Notes under the pieces: model-generated
Seen by the model: the letters and a program-made list of their open reading frames with translations, nothing else
Database searches by the model: none
What the model was told of the DNA's origin: nothing
Source of the DNA: Planotetraspora phitsanulokensis
GTDB taxonomy: Bacteria; Actinomycetota; Actinomycetes; Streptosporangiales; Streptosporangiaceae
Direction of reading: 5' to 3'
NCBI RefSeq assembly: GCF_016863295.1
Contig: NZ_BOOP01000011.1
Span: forward strand, 1 to 64,000
Length of the DNA stretch: 64,000 nucleotides
Shown: in pieces, positions 51,848 to 59,363 of the stretch
Numbering within the stretch: the first letter of the stretch is position 1
Layout: each line of letters starts with the position of its first letter
Translations under genes and position numbers: made by a program

Positions 51848-52417
51848 ATGTCGACCCGGCGATCTCCCCTGGCCATGGCCCTGCTCTCCCTGGTCGGCGA
51901 GGCGCCGATGCACGCGTACCGGATGCAGCAACTGATCAAGGAGCGGCACAAGGACGACGTGGTCAACGTCGCGCAGCGCAACAGCGTGTACCAGACCATC
52001 GAACGGCTGCTGCGCGACGGGCTCATCGCGGTGCTGGAGACCTCACGCGAGGAGAACCGGCCGGAAAAGACCGTCTACGAGCTCACGGACGAGGGCCGGG
52101 AGACGTTGCGGCAGTGGATGCGGACGATGCTCTCCACGCCGTCCCGCGAGTTCCCCGAGTTCCCCGCCGCCCTGGCGTTCCTCCCCGTGCTCGAGCCGGA
52201 GGACGCCCGGGCGGCGCTGGAGACGCGAGTGGTCGCGATCGAGGCTCGGGTGGCCGCGCTGCGGACCGAGCTGACCGACGGGGCGAGGTTCCTGCCCCGC
52301 ATCTTCCTCGTCGAGTCCGAATACCAGCTGGCCGTGCTCAAGGCCGAACTCGAGTACGTCCGGGGACTCGTGGAGAATCTCCGTACGGACGAGATCACCT
52401 GGGACTACCGCATGTAG
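51848..52417 (+). CDS. PadR family transcriptional regulator
   Basis: The 189-residue protein has the PadR winged helix, SPLAMALLSLVGEAPMHAYR and YQTIERLLRDGLIAVLETSR, followed by KTVYELTDEGRETLRQWM. A C-terminal helical dimer part lies from residue 100 on. It probably represses the divergent FAD monooxygenase. The start is uncertain: ATGs at 51812, 51821, 51836 and 51848 are in frame. I give 51848 because family similarity begins there, although its GGAGGG is too close to be ideal. Confidence 0.87.
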   Translation: MSTRRSPLAMALLSLVGEAPMHAYRMQQLIKERHKDDVVNVAQRNSVYQTIERLLRDGLIAVLETSREENRPEKTVYELTDEGRETLRQWMRTMLSTPSREFPEFPAALAFLPVLEPEDARAALETRVVAIEARVAALRTELTDGARFLPRIFLVESEYQLAVLKAELEYVRGLVENLRTDEITWDYRM

Positions 52418-52446
52418 CCCGTCGTCTCACCGGCGCGCGGGGGTCG

Positions 52447-53196
52447 CTAACCCGCGACGGAGCCGCACGTGATGTTGATGGCGGACGCCGTGACGGCCTT
52501 CGCGTGGTCGGAGGCGGCGAAGGCGGCCACGTTCCCGACGTCCTCGAGGGAGGCCGCACGCCCGAGCATCGTCTGCCCGACGATGCCGTCGGTGATCGCC
52601 TGGGCGCCGGGGAAGCCGTCGGGAAGCGTCTCGGGTATCCCGCCCGTCTGCAGGGTGACCACGCGGACGCCGTACGGCCCGAGCTCGCATGCCAGGCTCC
52701 GCCGCAGTGACTCCAGCGCGCCGAAAGCGACCTGCAGCCCGCCGACACGGGGCACCGGAGGGCCGTAACCCCCGAACATGAGGATGACACCCGACCGCTG
52801 CCTCATCATGTGGCGGGCCGCCGCCCTCGACGTCAGGAACATCGTCCTGACCGCGGTGACGACCGGCCGCTCGAAGTCCGCGAGCGACATCTCGGCGAGC
52901 GGAACGCCCTGAACGTCGCCGTGCGAGATCAGGTTGAAGGAGATGTCGAGACCGCCGGCCTCCGCGGCGACCGCGTCGGCGTGCTCGTCGACCGCGCTCT
53001 CGTCCAGTGCGTCGACGCACGCGGTCTCCGCCAGCCCGCCCGCGGCGCGGATGTCCTTCGCCACCGCCTCAAGGCTCTCCGGCGTGCGCCCGGCGAGATG
53101 CACCCGCGCCCCTTCACGGGCGAAGGTGCGAGCCACGCTCGCACCGATCGCGCCGCCCGCTCCGTAGATGACCGCGTTCTTCCCCTCGAGCAACAC
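52447..53196 (-). CDS. Short-chain dehydrogenase-like protein without the usual active site
   Basis: The 249-residue protein has the SDR fold: NAVIYGAGGAIGASVARTFA at the start, ARVHLAGRTPESLEAV, and ELGPYGVRVVTLQTGGIPET near residue 172. Where classical SDRs carry Tyr-x-x-x-Lys it reads GGLQVAFGALESL near residue 152. Both catalytic residues therefore appear to be missing. GTG 53196 follows AAGGAGA. It may still bind a nucleotide or act by another residue. It is convergent with padR and lies about 100 bp downstream of the SRPBCC gene. Confidence 0.85.
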   Translation of the reverse strand: MLLEGKNAVIYGAGGAIGASVARTFAREGARVHLAGRTPESLEAVAKDIRAAGGLAETACVDALDESAVDEHADAVAAEAGGLDISFNLISHGDVQGVPLAEMSLADFERPVVTAVRTMFLTSRAAARHMMRQRSGVILMFGGYGPPVPRVGGLQVAFGALESLRRSLACELGPYGVRVVTLQTGGIPETLPDGFPGAQAITDGIVGQTMLGRAASLEDVGNVAAFAASDHAKAVTASAINITCGSVAG

Positions 53197-53297
53197 GTCG
53201 GGTCTCCTTGTCTGCGCGGCCGTCCCGCGCGGCGGGGGTGGATCTCCGTACAGGGAAGGCGGGCCGCCTCCCCTGTACGGAACATCTCATCGTCGCC

Positions 53298-53777
53298 TCA
53301 GTCGTTCTGCAGCCTCTTCAGCAGCTCCGCCAGCCGCTCGTCGCTGTCGCGGACGCCTCTCTCCATGCCGGAGGCGACCATGCCGTCCCGGTCCTCGACC
53401 GACTGGAAGCTGGACAGCGTGCGCACCAGCGTCCTCCCGTCCTGCTCCTCGAGGGTGAGCCTCTCCAGGGCGACGTGGCCGGGGACACCCTCGAACTCGA
53501 AGGTCTGCACAGTGGCGTCCGGCGTCGGGGTCCCGTGGAAGACCCCGTGGAAGCCGTACTCGTTGCCGTCGGCGTCCGTGCTGATGTAGCGCCACTTCCC
53601 GCCGTCGCGCACATCGAACTCCTCGATCTTCATGGCCAGGTCGCGCGGGCCGAGCCACTGGACGAGCAGCTCCGGCTCGGTGTACGCACGGAAGACCAGG
53701 TCGCGGGGGGCGTCGAACTCCCGCTCGATGATGATCTGCGCGGTGCCGGGCTCAGCGGTGATCTTCGTCTCAACCAT
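53298..53777 (-). CDS. SRPBCC (AHSA1-like) domain protein
   Basis: This 159-residue START-like domain protein begins with IIIEREFDAPRDLVFRAYTE and PELLVQWLGPRDLAMKIEEF. GKWRYISTDADGNEYGFHGV is near residue 78, and the last helix is near 140. Such proteins bind hydrophobic small molecules and are commonly paired with an ArsR regulator, as here. The ATG lies 8 bp inside the ArsR gene, so they are co-translated. Confidence 0.9.
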   Translation of the reverse strand: MVETKITAEPGTAQIIIEREFDAPRDLVFRAYTEPELLVQWLGPRDLAMKIEEFDVRDGGKWRYISTDADGNEYGFHGVFHGTPTPDATVQTFEFEGVPGHVALERLTLEEQDGRTLVRTLSSFQSVEDRDGMVASGMERGVRDSDERLAELLKRLQND

Positions 53778-54153
53778 GTCCGTTTCCCTTCTCGGTGACC
53801 GCCTCAGTGCGGTCGGGGTCGTCCTGCCGCTTGCTTTGCAACGCCGCCAGCAGCTCGTCGAGCCGCTCGTGGCTCTCGTCCCAGAACCGCTGGTAACGAG
53901 CCAGCCAGGTGGTCACCTCGCGGAGCGGCTCGGCCTCGAGATGGCTGAGCCGAGCGGTCGCGCGGCGGGTCCGTGAGATGAGTCCCGCGGTCTCCAGCAC
54001 CTTGAGATGCCGTGAGATCGCGGGCTGTGTGACGTCGAACGGCTCGGCGAGCTCGGCGACGGTCGCGTCGCCGGTCGTCAGTCGCGTCAGGATCGCGCGG
54101 CGGATGGGGTCCGCGAGCGCCTGGAACACCAGACTGAGCGGGTCGGTCGCCAT
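53770..54153 (-). CDS. ArsR family regulator paired with the SRPBCC gene
   Basis: The 127-residue protein has a winged helix of ArsR type: FQALADPIRRAILTRLTTGD, VAELAEPFDVTQPAISRHLK, and VLETAGLISRTRRATARLSH. A C-terminal helix WLARYQRFWDESHERLDELL follows. No metal Cys motif is visible, so it probably senses an organic signal. It is the first gene of the ArsR-SRPBCC operon. A palindrome lies 11 bases upstream of its start. Confidence 0.9.
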   Translation of the reverse strand: MATDPLSLVFQALADPIRRAILTRLTTGDATVAELAEPFDVTQPAISRHLKVLETAGLISRTRRATARLSHLEAEPLREVTTWLARYQRFWDESHERLDELLAALQSKRQDDPDRTEAVTEKGNGHG

Positions 54154-54163
54154 TCATAACCAC

Positions 54164-54179
54164 CTTGTTTTAAAACGAG
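54164..54179. promoter_or_regulatory. Palindrome upstream of the ArsR-SRPBCC operon
   Basis: The AT-rich dyad cttgttttaaaacgag at 54164-54179 contains the perfect decamer gttttaaaac and two further matched pairs. It lies 11 bases before the ArsR start and probably overlaps the promoter, which fits autorepression. Confidence 0.55.
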
Positions 54180-54545
54180 TACGTTAAATATGCGGTCGGC
54201 GCCTCTCCCCTGTCAAGGCCTGCCAGGGAAATGACCTGGCGCGGTCGCCTGGCAGGACTCACGGGGGAACGCCCCCGCCGGGCTGCGTTGGTGGGCCGCA
54301 GACGATCGTTTCTGCTCGTCAGCGCCTCGCCGTTCTCGATGGACACGACGATGCCCGCGGCCGCTGACACCGCGCCGATCACGCGCTGATAGGAGGTCCC
54401 GTCGGCTGTCAGACCGGATCAGCGACGACCGTCAGGGCGCCAAGCCGCCCGAATTCGACGAAGATGCCACGTTCGCGGTCGGCCGCTGTGCGACGCCTCG
54501 CACCACCACGTCCGGGACCGGATGGAGATGAGAACACGCCGGCCG
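54180..54545. other. Intergenic region without a recognisable gene
   Basis: About 365 bp separate the ArsR operon promoter from the toxin stop. Short frames occur on both strands but none has protein-like composition or a ribosome site. The part from about 54430 to 54530 could be a gene remnant, but I cannot identify it. Confidence 0.4.
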
Positions 54546-54962
54546 TCAGACCCCGACGAGGCGGACCGCTTTCCCGCAGAGTTTCCTCATGTCGTCCTCA
54601 TCGGACGTCAGCACGATCACCGGCCGGACGGAGTGGAGAGCCGTGGCCGCCACGATCGCGTCGATGGCGTACTTGTGGCCGTGAAGACCACTGGCGCGGA
54701 GCAGCTCGAGCGCACGGAGAGAGACCTCTTCGGTCACCGGCTCGACCCGAAGCCTGGGCAGGTGCCATCGCAGGCGATCACTCTTCACTCGAGCGTCGAA
54801 TGCCTCGATGGGTGTCACAGCGCTGACTACGACCCGGAAATCATTGCTTTGAGCCTCACGCATGATCGCCGTTACTCGTTGGTCGGCCGCACACCACCGG
54901 GAAAGGCCTTCGGAGTCGAGGACGATGGTGCCCGCACTCAGCTTGCTTCGTGCGCGTGCCAT
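54546..54962 (-). CDS. PIN-domain toxin (VapC-like)
   Basis: The 138-residue protein has the PIN acidic set: TIVLDSEGLSRW near residue 12, SAVTPIEAFDARV near residue 47, HKYAIDAIVAATAL near residue 95, and VLTSDEDDMRKL near residue 115. PIN toxins are RNases that cut tRNA or rRNA. It overlaps the upstream antitoxin gene by 25 bp, which gives coupled translation with the antitoxin made first. Confidence 0.87.
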   Translation of the reverse strand: MARARSKLSAGTIVLDSEGLSRWCAADQRVTAIMREAQSNDFRVVVSAVTPIEAFDARVKSDRLRWHLPRLRVEPVTEEVSLRALELLRASGLHGHKYAIDAIVAATALHSVRPVIVLTSDEDDMRKLCGKAVRLVGV

Positions 54963-55249
54963 CCGCCGTCTCCCTGCAACTCGGGTGCGGACTTCACCTG
55001 GCGGAACAACTCCGCCGCCTCATCACGGAAGACCTGCGGGACCGGACCGTTGTCCGCCTCGTTGGCCTGAAGCGCCTCCTCCAGCAGATCCCGCTCGATC
55101 TGACGCTCCACAGCGGCGTCCACGTAGGCGGAGAATCCGCGAGCTCCGACGCGCTCCTTGATGGCACGAATGTTGCCGGCCCGCAGAGAGACGCTGACCT
55201 TGGCCGCCGGGCCTTCCCCCGGAGCGAACTCTTCTTCAGGCTCACCCAT
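54938..55249 (-). CDS. Ribbon-helix-helix-like antitoxin
   Basis: The 103-residue protein has an acidic N-terminus, then a likely ribbon-helix-helix region, KVSVSLRAGNIRAIKERVG and ARGFSAYVDAAVERQIERDL at about residues 17-56. An acidic toxin-binding tail follows. It should neutralise the PIN toxin and repress the operon. A palindrome lies 13 bases upstream. Confidence 0.8.
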   Translation of the reverse strand: MGEPEEEFAPGEGPAAKVSVSLRAGNIRAIKERVGARGFSAYVDAAVERQIERDLLEEALQANEADNGPVPQVFRDEAAELFRQVKSAPELQGDGGWHAHEAS

Positions 55250-55261
55250 GCGGCGAGTTTA

Positions 55262-55274
55262 CTACTTGAAGTAG
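55262..55274. promoter_or_regulatory. Operator of the toxin-antitoxin operon
   Basis: The dyad ctacttgaagtag at 55262-55274 has six-base arms around a central base. It lies 13 bases upstream of the antitoxin start. On the reverse strand it is followed at once by tagtaa, a possible -10 box. Confidence 0.6.
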
Positions 55275-55382
55275 CAATAGGGCCATCGCGCTTCGCCGAG
55301 TCGCGACACGCAGCGCCTGACCACATTCGAGATCCTCATCCGCGGAGTCACGGCGCGAAAGCCGCGGCCGACCCCTCCGGGT

Positions 55383-55407
55383 CCGGGCGGCCTCCTGGAC
55401 CGCCCGG
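55383..55407 (-). terminator. Possible hairpin terminator of the MFS gene
   Basis: An 8-bp perfect stem, ccgggcgg at 55383-55390 and its complement at 55400-55407, lies 17 bp beyond the MFS stop. There is no T tract. Confidence 0.4.
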
Positions 55408-55423
55408 CCGTCATCCCCGTCGA

Positions 55424-56905
55424 TCAGGCGATCGTCGCCGGTGCCGCCGTGTCCCGCCCCGCGGCCTCGGGCGTCTCGGCCGCCGGCTTCCTGAGCACCA
55501 CAGCGGTGAGCACGACCGCGGCGGCCAGCAGTACACCTCCGACGACGAACGCCAGGTGGTAGCCGCCGGTCAGCGCAGACGCCGCGCGTACGCCTTCGGC
55601 CGCCAGGTCCCGCGTGCGGGACGCTGCCAGGGTGGACAGGGCGGCCACACCGAGCGCGGCGCCGATCTGCTGGGTGGTGTTGAACAGGCCGGAGGTCACC
55701 CCCGCGTCCTCGGACCTGGCATCCGACATGCCGAGCCCGGTCAGCGCGGGCAACACCAGACCGCCGCCACCGGTCAGCATCATCACCGGCAACAGGTCCG
55801 CGGCGTACGCGCCGTCGACCGGCAGGCGCAGAAGTAGCAGGCGCGCCGCCAGCAGCAGCACCAAACCGGCCAGCAGGATCGCCCGCTCGCCGAAACGCGC
55901 GATCAGACGGGCCGACGAGGTGAGCGAGACCGTCCCGATGGTCAACGCCGCCGGAAGCATCGCGAGACCGGTCGCGGTCGCACCGTACTCGAGCACGCTC
56001 TGCATGTAGAGGGCGATGTGGATCTGGAAGCTGAACATGGCGGCCAGCACCAGCATCTGGATCACATTGGCTCCCCAGACGTTGCGGGAGCGGAACACGC
56101 GGAGCGGCAGCAGAGGGCGCGCCGCCATGGCCTGACGGGCGACGAAACCCGCGAGCAGGACGAGTGCGACGGCGGCCAGTCCGAGGGTGCGCCCCGACGC
56201 CCAGCCGTACTGCTCGGCCTGGACGATGGCGTAGACGCCGAGCATCGAACCACCGGTGACCAGGGCGGCGCCGAGCGTGTCCGCCCCGTCGCGGAGCCCG
56301 AGCCCTCGCTCGTTCTCCAGGAGAGGTACGGCCAGCGAGGCGGCGGCGATGCCGATCGGCAGGTTGATGAGGAACACCCAGTGCCAGCCGAGGGCGTCGG
56401 TGAGCACGCCGCCCAGGACCTGGCCGATCGAGGCGCCGACGGCTCCGGTGAAGGCGAACGCGCCGATCGCCGAGGCTCTCTCCCGGGGGTCGGTGAACAG
56501 CGTGACGATCATGCCGAGGCTGACCGCCGAGAACATCGCGCCACCGACTCCCTGCAGGAACCGGGTGACGATCAGCATCTCGGCGCTGACCGCCAGCCCG
56601 CACAGCAGCGAGGCGACGGTGAAGACGGCGAGGCCCGCCAGAAGCACCCGCTTGCGGCCGATCAGGTCGCCGAGCCGTCCGGACAGGAGCAGCAGGCCGC
56701 CGAAGGGGATCAGGTACGCGTTGACGGTCCAGGTCAGGGCGGACGGGGAGAACCTCAGGTCCTGCTGGATGGCCGGCAGCGCCACGGTGACGATGCTGCC
56801 GTCCAGGACGACCATGAGCATCCCGGCACAGAGCGCGATGAGGGCGAGCCTGCGGGACCAGGCGGACCGGGAAGACCCGGGCGGGGAGGCGAAGGCAGAG
56901 GACAT
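55424..56905 (-). CDS. MFS drug exporter (EmrB/QacA, DHA2 type)
   Basis: The 493-residue protein has 14 predicted membrane helices. Family motifs are MLMVVLDGSIVTVALPAIQQ near residue 34, SGRLGDLIGRKRVLLAGLAV near residue 79, and GVGGAMFSAVSLGMIVTLF near residue 120. GQVLGGVLTDALGWHWVFLI follows near residue 161. It exports toxic organic compounds by proton antiport. Its promoter region carries a long inverted repeat; no regulator gene stands next to it. Confidence 0.92.
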   Translation of the reverse strand: MSSAFASPPGSSRSAWSRRLALIALCAGMLMVVLDGSIVTVALPAIQQDLRFSPSALTWTVNAYLIPFGGLLLLSGRLGDLIGRKRVLLAGLAVFTVASLLCGLAVSAEMLIVTRFLQGVGGAMFSAVSLGMIVTLFTDPRERASAIGAFAFTGAVGASIGQVLGGVLTDALGWHWVFLINLPIGIAAASLAVPLLENERGLGLRDGADTLGAALVTGGSMLGVYAIVQAEQYGWASGRTLGLAAVALVLLAGFVARQAMAARPLLPLRVFRSRNVWGANVIQMLVLAAMFSFQIHIALYMQSVLEYGATATGLAMLPAALTIGTVSLTSSARLIARFGERAILLAGLVLLLAARLLLLRLPVDGAYAADLLPVMMLTGGGGLVLPALTGLGMSDARSEDAGVTSGLFNTTQQIGAALGVAALSTLAASRTRDLAAEGVRAASALTGGYHLAFVVGGVLLAAAVVLTAVVLRKPAAETPEAAGRDTAAPATIA

Positions 56906-56945
56906 GTCGGCTGCTCCTGTTCGAATCGACGACAGGAAGGACCGT

Positions 56946-56991
56946 AGCAGATAGATCTGTAATAGACGATCCTCTACAGACCTAATCTGCT
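56946..56991. promoter_or_regulatory. Long nested inverted repeat upstream of the MFS gene
   Basis: Outer arms agcagat (56946-56952) and atctgct (56985-56991) enclose inner arms tctgta (56956-56961) and tacaga (56975-56980). The whole spans 46 bp and lies about 40 bp upstream of the MFS start. The size fits binding of two TetR- or MarR-type dimers. Confidence 0.65.
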
Positions 56992-57029
56992 GACGGCGTC
57001 CGGCTCTCCCCGCACCGGCTCGACGGATC

Positions 57030-58592
57030 TCAGGGAAGGATCAGGCCCCAATAGAGGGCCCAGGGGATGAACGCCAGCCCGCCGGCGAGCAGGAGGCCGA
57101 GCCGTACCCGCTCTCCCCGCGGGACGGAGCCGCGCGCACGCCACCATGCGAGCGCGGTGCGGACGGCAGCCGCCACCGACACCACCGCCAGCACCTGCAG
57201 CACGAGCCAGATGACCGGACGCCCCGCCAGGACGGGCCCGGTGACGGCCAGCTTGCCGCCGGTCATCACCAGAAAGACGAGGTAGGCGAGCGATCCGAGC
57301 ACCACCGCGGTGCCGCCGGCACTGACGAGCCGGGCCGCCCTCGTCACCGGCCCCCGCGATCCGCCGCGGATCCGCCGCACCAGCGCGACCAGCGGGTAGG
57401 CGGTGAACGCGACCACGAAGAGGATCAGTGCGGCGAGCTGGACCGGCGCCGACTCCCACCAAGCCGGAGGGCTCACGGGAACGGTGAAGGAGTCCTGTAC
57501 GGGCGAGGGCCCCGCCGTCCCCGTCGCGGGAGGCCTGCCGCTCGTGACGGCGTCCACCCAGGAGCCGACCAGGTCGGCGTAGCCGGGAGCGAGTTCAGGC
57601 AGGCGGGTGACGCCGCCGTCCGGGGTCCGATGGGCGGCGTGATCGGCGTCGGGGAAGAAGCGGAACGTGTAGTTCTCGTTGCCTCCTCTTTCGAGCGCCC
57701 TGGCGAAGATGGGCGGGCTCTCCACAGCTGGCGTCAGCAGGTCGTGAGTACCCCAGATGGCGAGGACGGGCTGGCTCACCGCGGCGATCGTCGGCTCGGG
57801 GTCGTAGTAGGGCTCGGGGAACATGCCGCCGTCGGCGATCACCCGGTAGAGGTTGAGCTCCGTCCGGTCGACGAGCGAGCCCGACACCCCGGCCTTGCGC
57901 AGCCCCGCCGCCACGGCCCAGGTCTGTTGCCGCAGCGGAGGCAGGCCGTTGGCCCCCACGAGGACGACGAAGGCGACGTCCGTCGACCGCGCCGCCGCGA
58001 TCGGCGCCACCCAGCCGCCTTCACTGAGCCCCCATATGCCGACCTTCGCCGGGTCGACGCCCGGCTGGGAGCGCAGCGCGGCCACCGCCCCGAGCGCGTC
58101 GTCGGCGAGCCGCGAGTACGACCGCCGGAAGAGCGAATAGCCCACGGACCGCTTGTCGTAGATCAGTACGGACATGCCCCGGCGGGCGAACTCGACGGCC
58201 TCGCCCATCAGCTTCGTCCTGGGCGTGCCCGTTCCGGCGCCGTGGATCAGGACGACGCCGGGCCGTCCGGGCTTCGCGTCGTCAGGCGAGAGGACCGAGC
58301 CGTGAAAGGTGAGACCTCCCCCTCCGGAGAAGGTCACCTCCACCGACCGCAGGTCAGGCGGCACGGCCGGGGCGGGTTCCGCCGCATCGACGACTGCGGC
58401 CGCGGGACTCACGGGAGCGGCGACGGGACGCGCAGTGTCCCCAGCGGCGGGAACGCCGGCGTGACTCCCCGCGGCGGGGGCGGCGGCGCGACTCGCAGGG
58501 GCGTCGACTGCGGCATGACTCGCGGTGGCGGGGGCGGCGGCCAGGCCCAGCGCCAGGGCGGCCGCGGTGAGGACGTGTCGTATCCGGTTCAT
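57030..58592 (-). CDS. Alpha/beta hydrolase with C-terminal membrane domain
   Basis: The 520-residue protein has a signal peptide (VLTAAALALGLAAAPATASH) and an Ala/Pro-rich stretch to about residue 78. An alpha/beta hydrolase domain follows, with RPGVVLIHGAGTGTPRTKLM near residue 109, the nucleophile elbow GIWGLSEGGWVAPIAA near residue 187, and Asp and His candidates in WGTHDLLTPAV and FPDADHAAH. Four hydrophobic helices lie from residue 378 to the end. The hydrolase part would be outside the membrane. The substrate is unknown. It is divergent from an ArsR regulator with repeated TCTGCAG sites between. Confidence 0.83.
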   Translation of the reverse strand: MNRIRHVLTAAALALGLAAAPATASHAAVDAPASRAAAPAAGSHAGVPAAGDTARPVAAPVSPAAAVVDAAEPAPAVPPDLRSVEVTFSGGGGLTFHGSVLSPDDAKPGRPGVVLIHGAGTGTPRTKLMGEAVEFARRGMSVLIYDKRSVGYSLFRRSYSRLADDALGAVAALRSQPGVDPAKVGIWGLSEGGWVAPIAAARSTDVAFVVLVGANGLPPLRQQTWAVAAGLRKAGVSGSLVDRTELNLYRVIADGGMFPEPYYDPEPTIAAVSQPVLAIWGTHDLLTPAVESPPIFARALERGGNENYTFRFFPDADHAAHRTPDGGVTRLPELAPGYADLVGSWVDAVTSGRPPATGTAGPSPVQDSFTVPVSPPAWWESAPVQLAALILFVVAFTAYPLVALVRRIRGGSRGPVTRAARLVSAGGTAVVLGSLAYLVFLVMTGGKLAVTGPVLAGRPVIWLVLQVLAVVSVAAAVRTALAWWRARGSVPRGERVRLGLLLAGGLAFIPWALYWGLILP

Positions 58593-58605
58593 ATGCCGAA
58601 TCTAT

Positions 58606-58655
58606 TCTGCAGAGAAATCTCGGCATAGGTTTATCTGCAGATATCGTTCTGCAGG
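58606..58655. promoter_or_regulatory. Three TCTGCAG operator-like sites
   Basis: The 78-bp spacer between the hydrolase and ArsR genes holds tctgcaga at 58606-58613, tatctgcagata (a perfect 12-bp palindrome) at 58632-58643, and tctgcagg at 58648-58655. Such repeats in a short divergent region suggest that the ArsR protein controls both genes. Confidence 0.65.
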
Positions 58656-58670
58656 ACTAGGGTGTTCGTC

Positions 58671-59234
58671 ATGAAGGATGACGAGCCGTTCATGCTCGAC
58701 GACCCGGCGCGACTCAAGGCGCTGGCGCACCCCATGCGGCGGCTCATGTTGCGCCACCTCAGCGTGCACGGCCCCGCGACGTCGACGACGCTCGGCGACC
58801 TGCTCGGCGCCAAGACGGGCACGACGAGCTATCACCTGCGGCAACTCGAGAAGTCCGGATTCATCGAGGAGATCCCGGAGCGCTCCCGCGGACGGGAACG
58901 CTGGTGGCGCAGGACCGAGGCCCCCAGGGACATGCGACTCCCCACCCCCGACCAGCTCGCCCCCGAGGACCGTCCCGTGCTCGCCGAGTTCCACCGGATC
59001 GGCATGGAGGAGGATCTCCGGCTGTTCGACCGTCTTCCCGAGCTCTACGAACGCGATCCTCGCTGGGTCAAGGCGTCCCGAGGTCTCGGCCGGATGACCC
59101 TGGCGGAGTTCGAGGAGTTCTTCGAGGCCTACATGGCCCTGCTGATGAAGTACAGCCGGCGGGCCGGAGAGGCGGCTCCGGACGCCCGCCCTCTGCACGT
59201 CCGCCTCTTCGCCTTCCCGGCCGACGAGGGCTGA
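58671..59234 (+). CDS. ArsR-type winged-helix regulator
   Basis: The 187-residue protein has a winged helix near the start: LKALAHPMRRLMLRHLSVHG, LLGAKTGTTSYHLRQLEKSG, and FIEEIPERSRGRERWWRRTE. A helical C-terminal part of 100 residues (RMTLAEFEEFFEAYMALLMK) may bind a ligand. ATG 58671 is preferred; GTG 58662 in the same frame would add three residues. It probably represses the divergent hydrolase gene. Confidence 0.88.
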   Translation: MKDDEPFMLDDPARLKALAHPMRRLMLRHLSVHGPATSTTLGDLLGAKTGTTSYHLRQLEKSGFIEEIPERSRGRERWWRRTEAPRDMRLPTPDQLAPEDRPVLAEFHRIGMEEDLRLFDRLPELYERDPRWVKASRGLGRMTLAEFEEFFEAYMALLMKYSRRAGEAAPDARPLHVRLFAFPADEG

Positions 59235-59363
59235 GCCCTCAGCGCGCGGACCCGACGCCAGGAACGAGAAGGGCGCTAACGTAGGCACTTCTCATCCCCC
59301 GGCACACCATCCGCATCCGGAATTCGCGGCCGGGGAGACGGCGCCTACATGGGGAGCGGGTCA

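Noticed and set aside
54170-54382. 70-residue reverse frame upstream of the ArsR gene
   Set aside because: No similarity, no ribosome site, and it covers the ArsR operator region.
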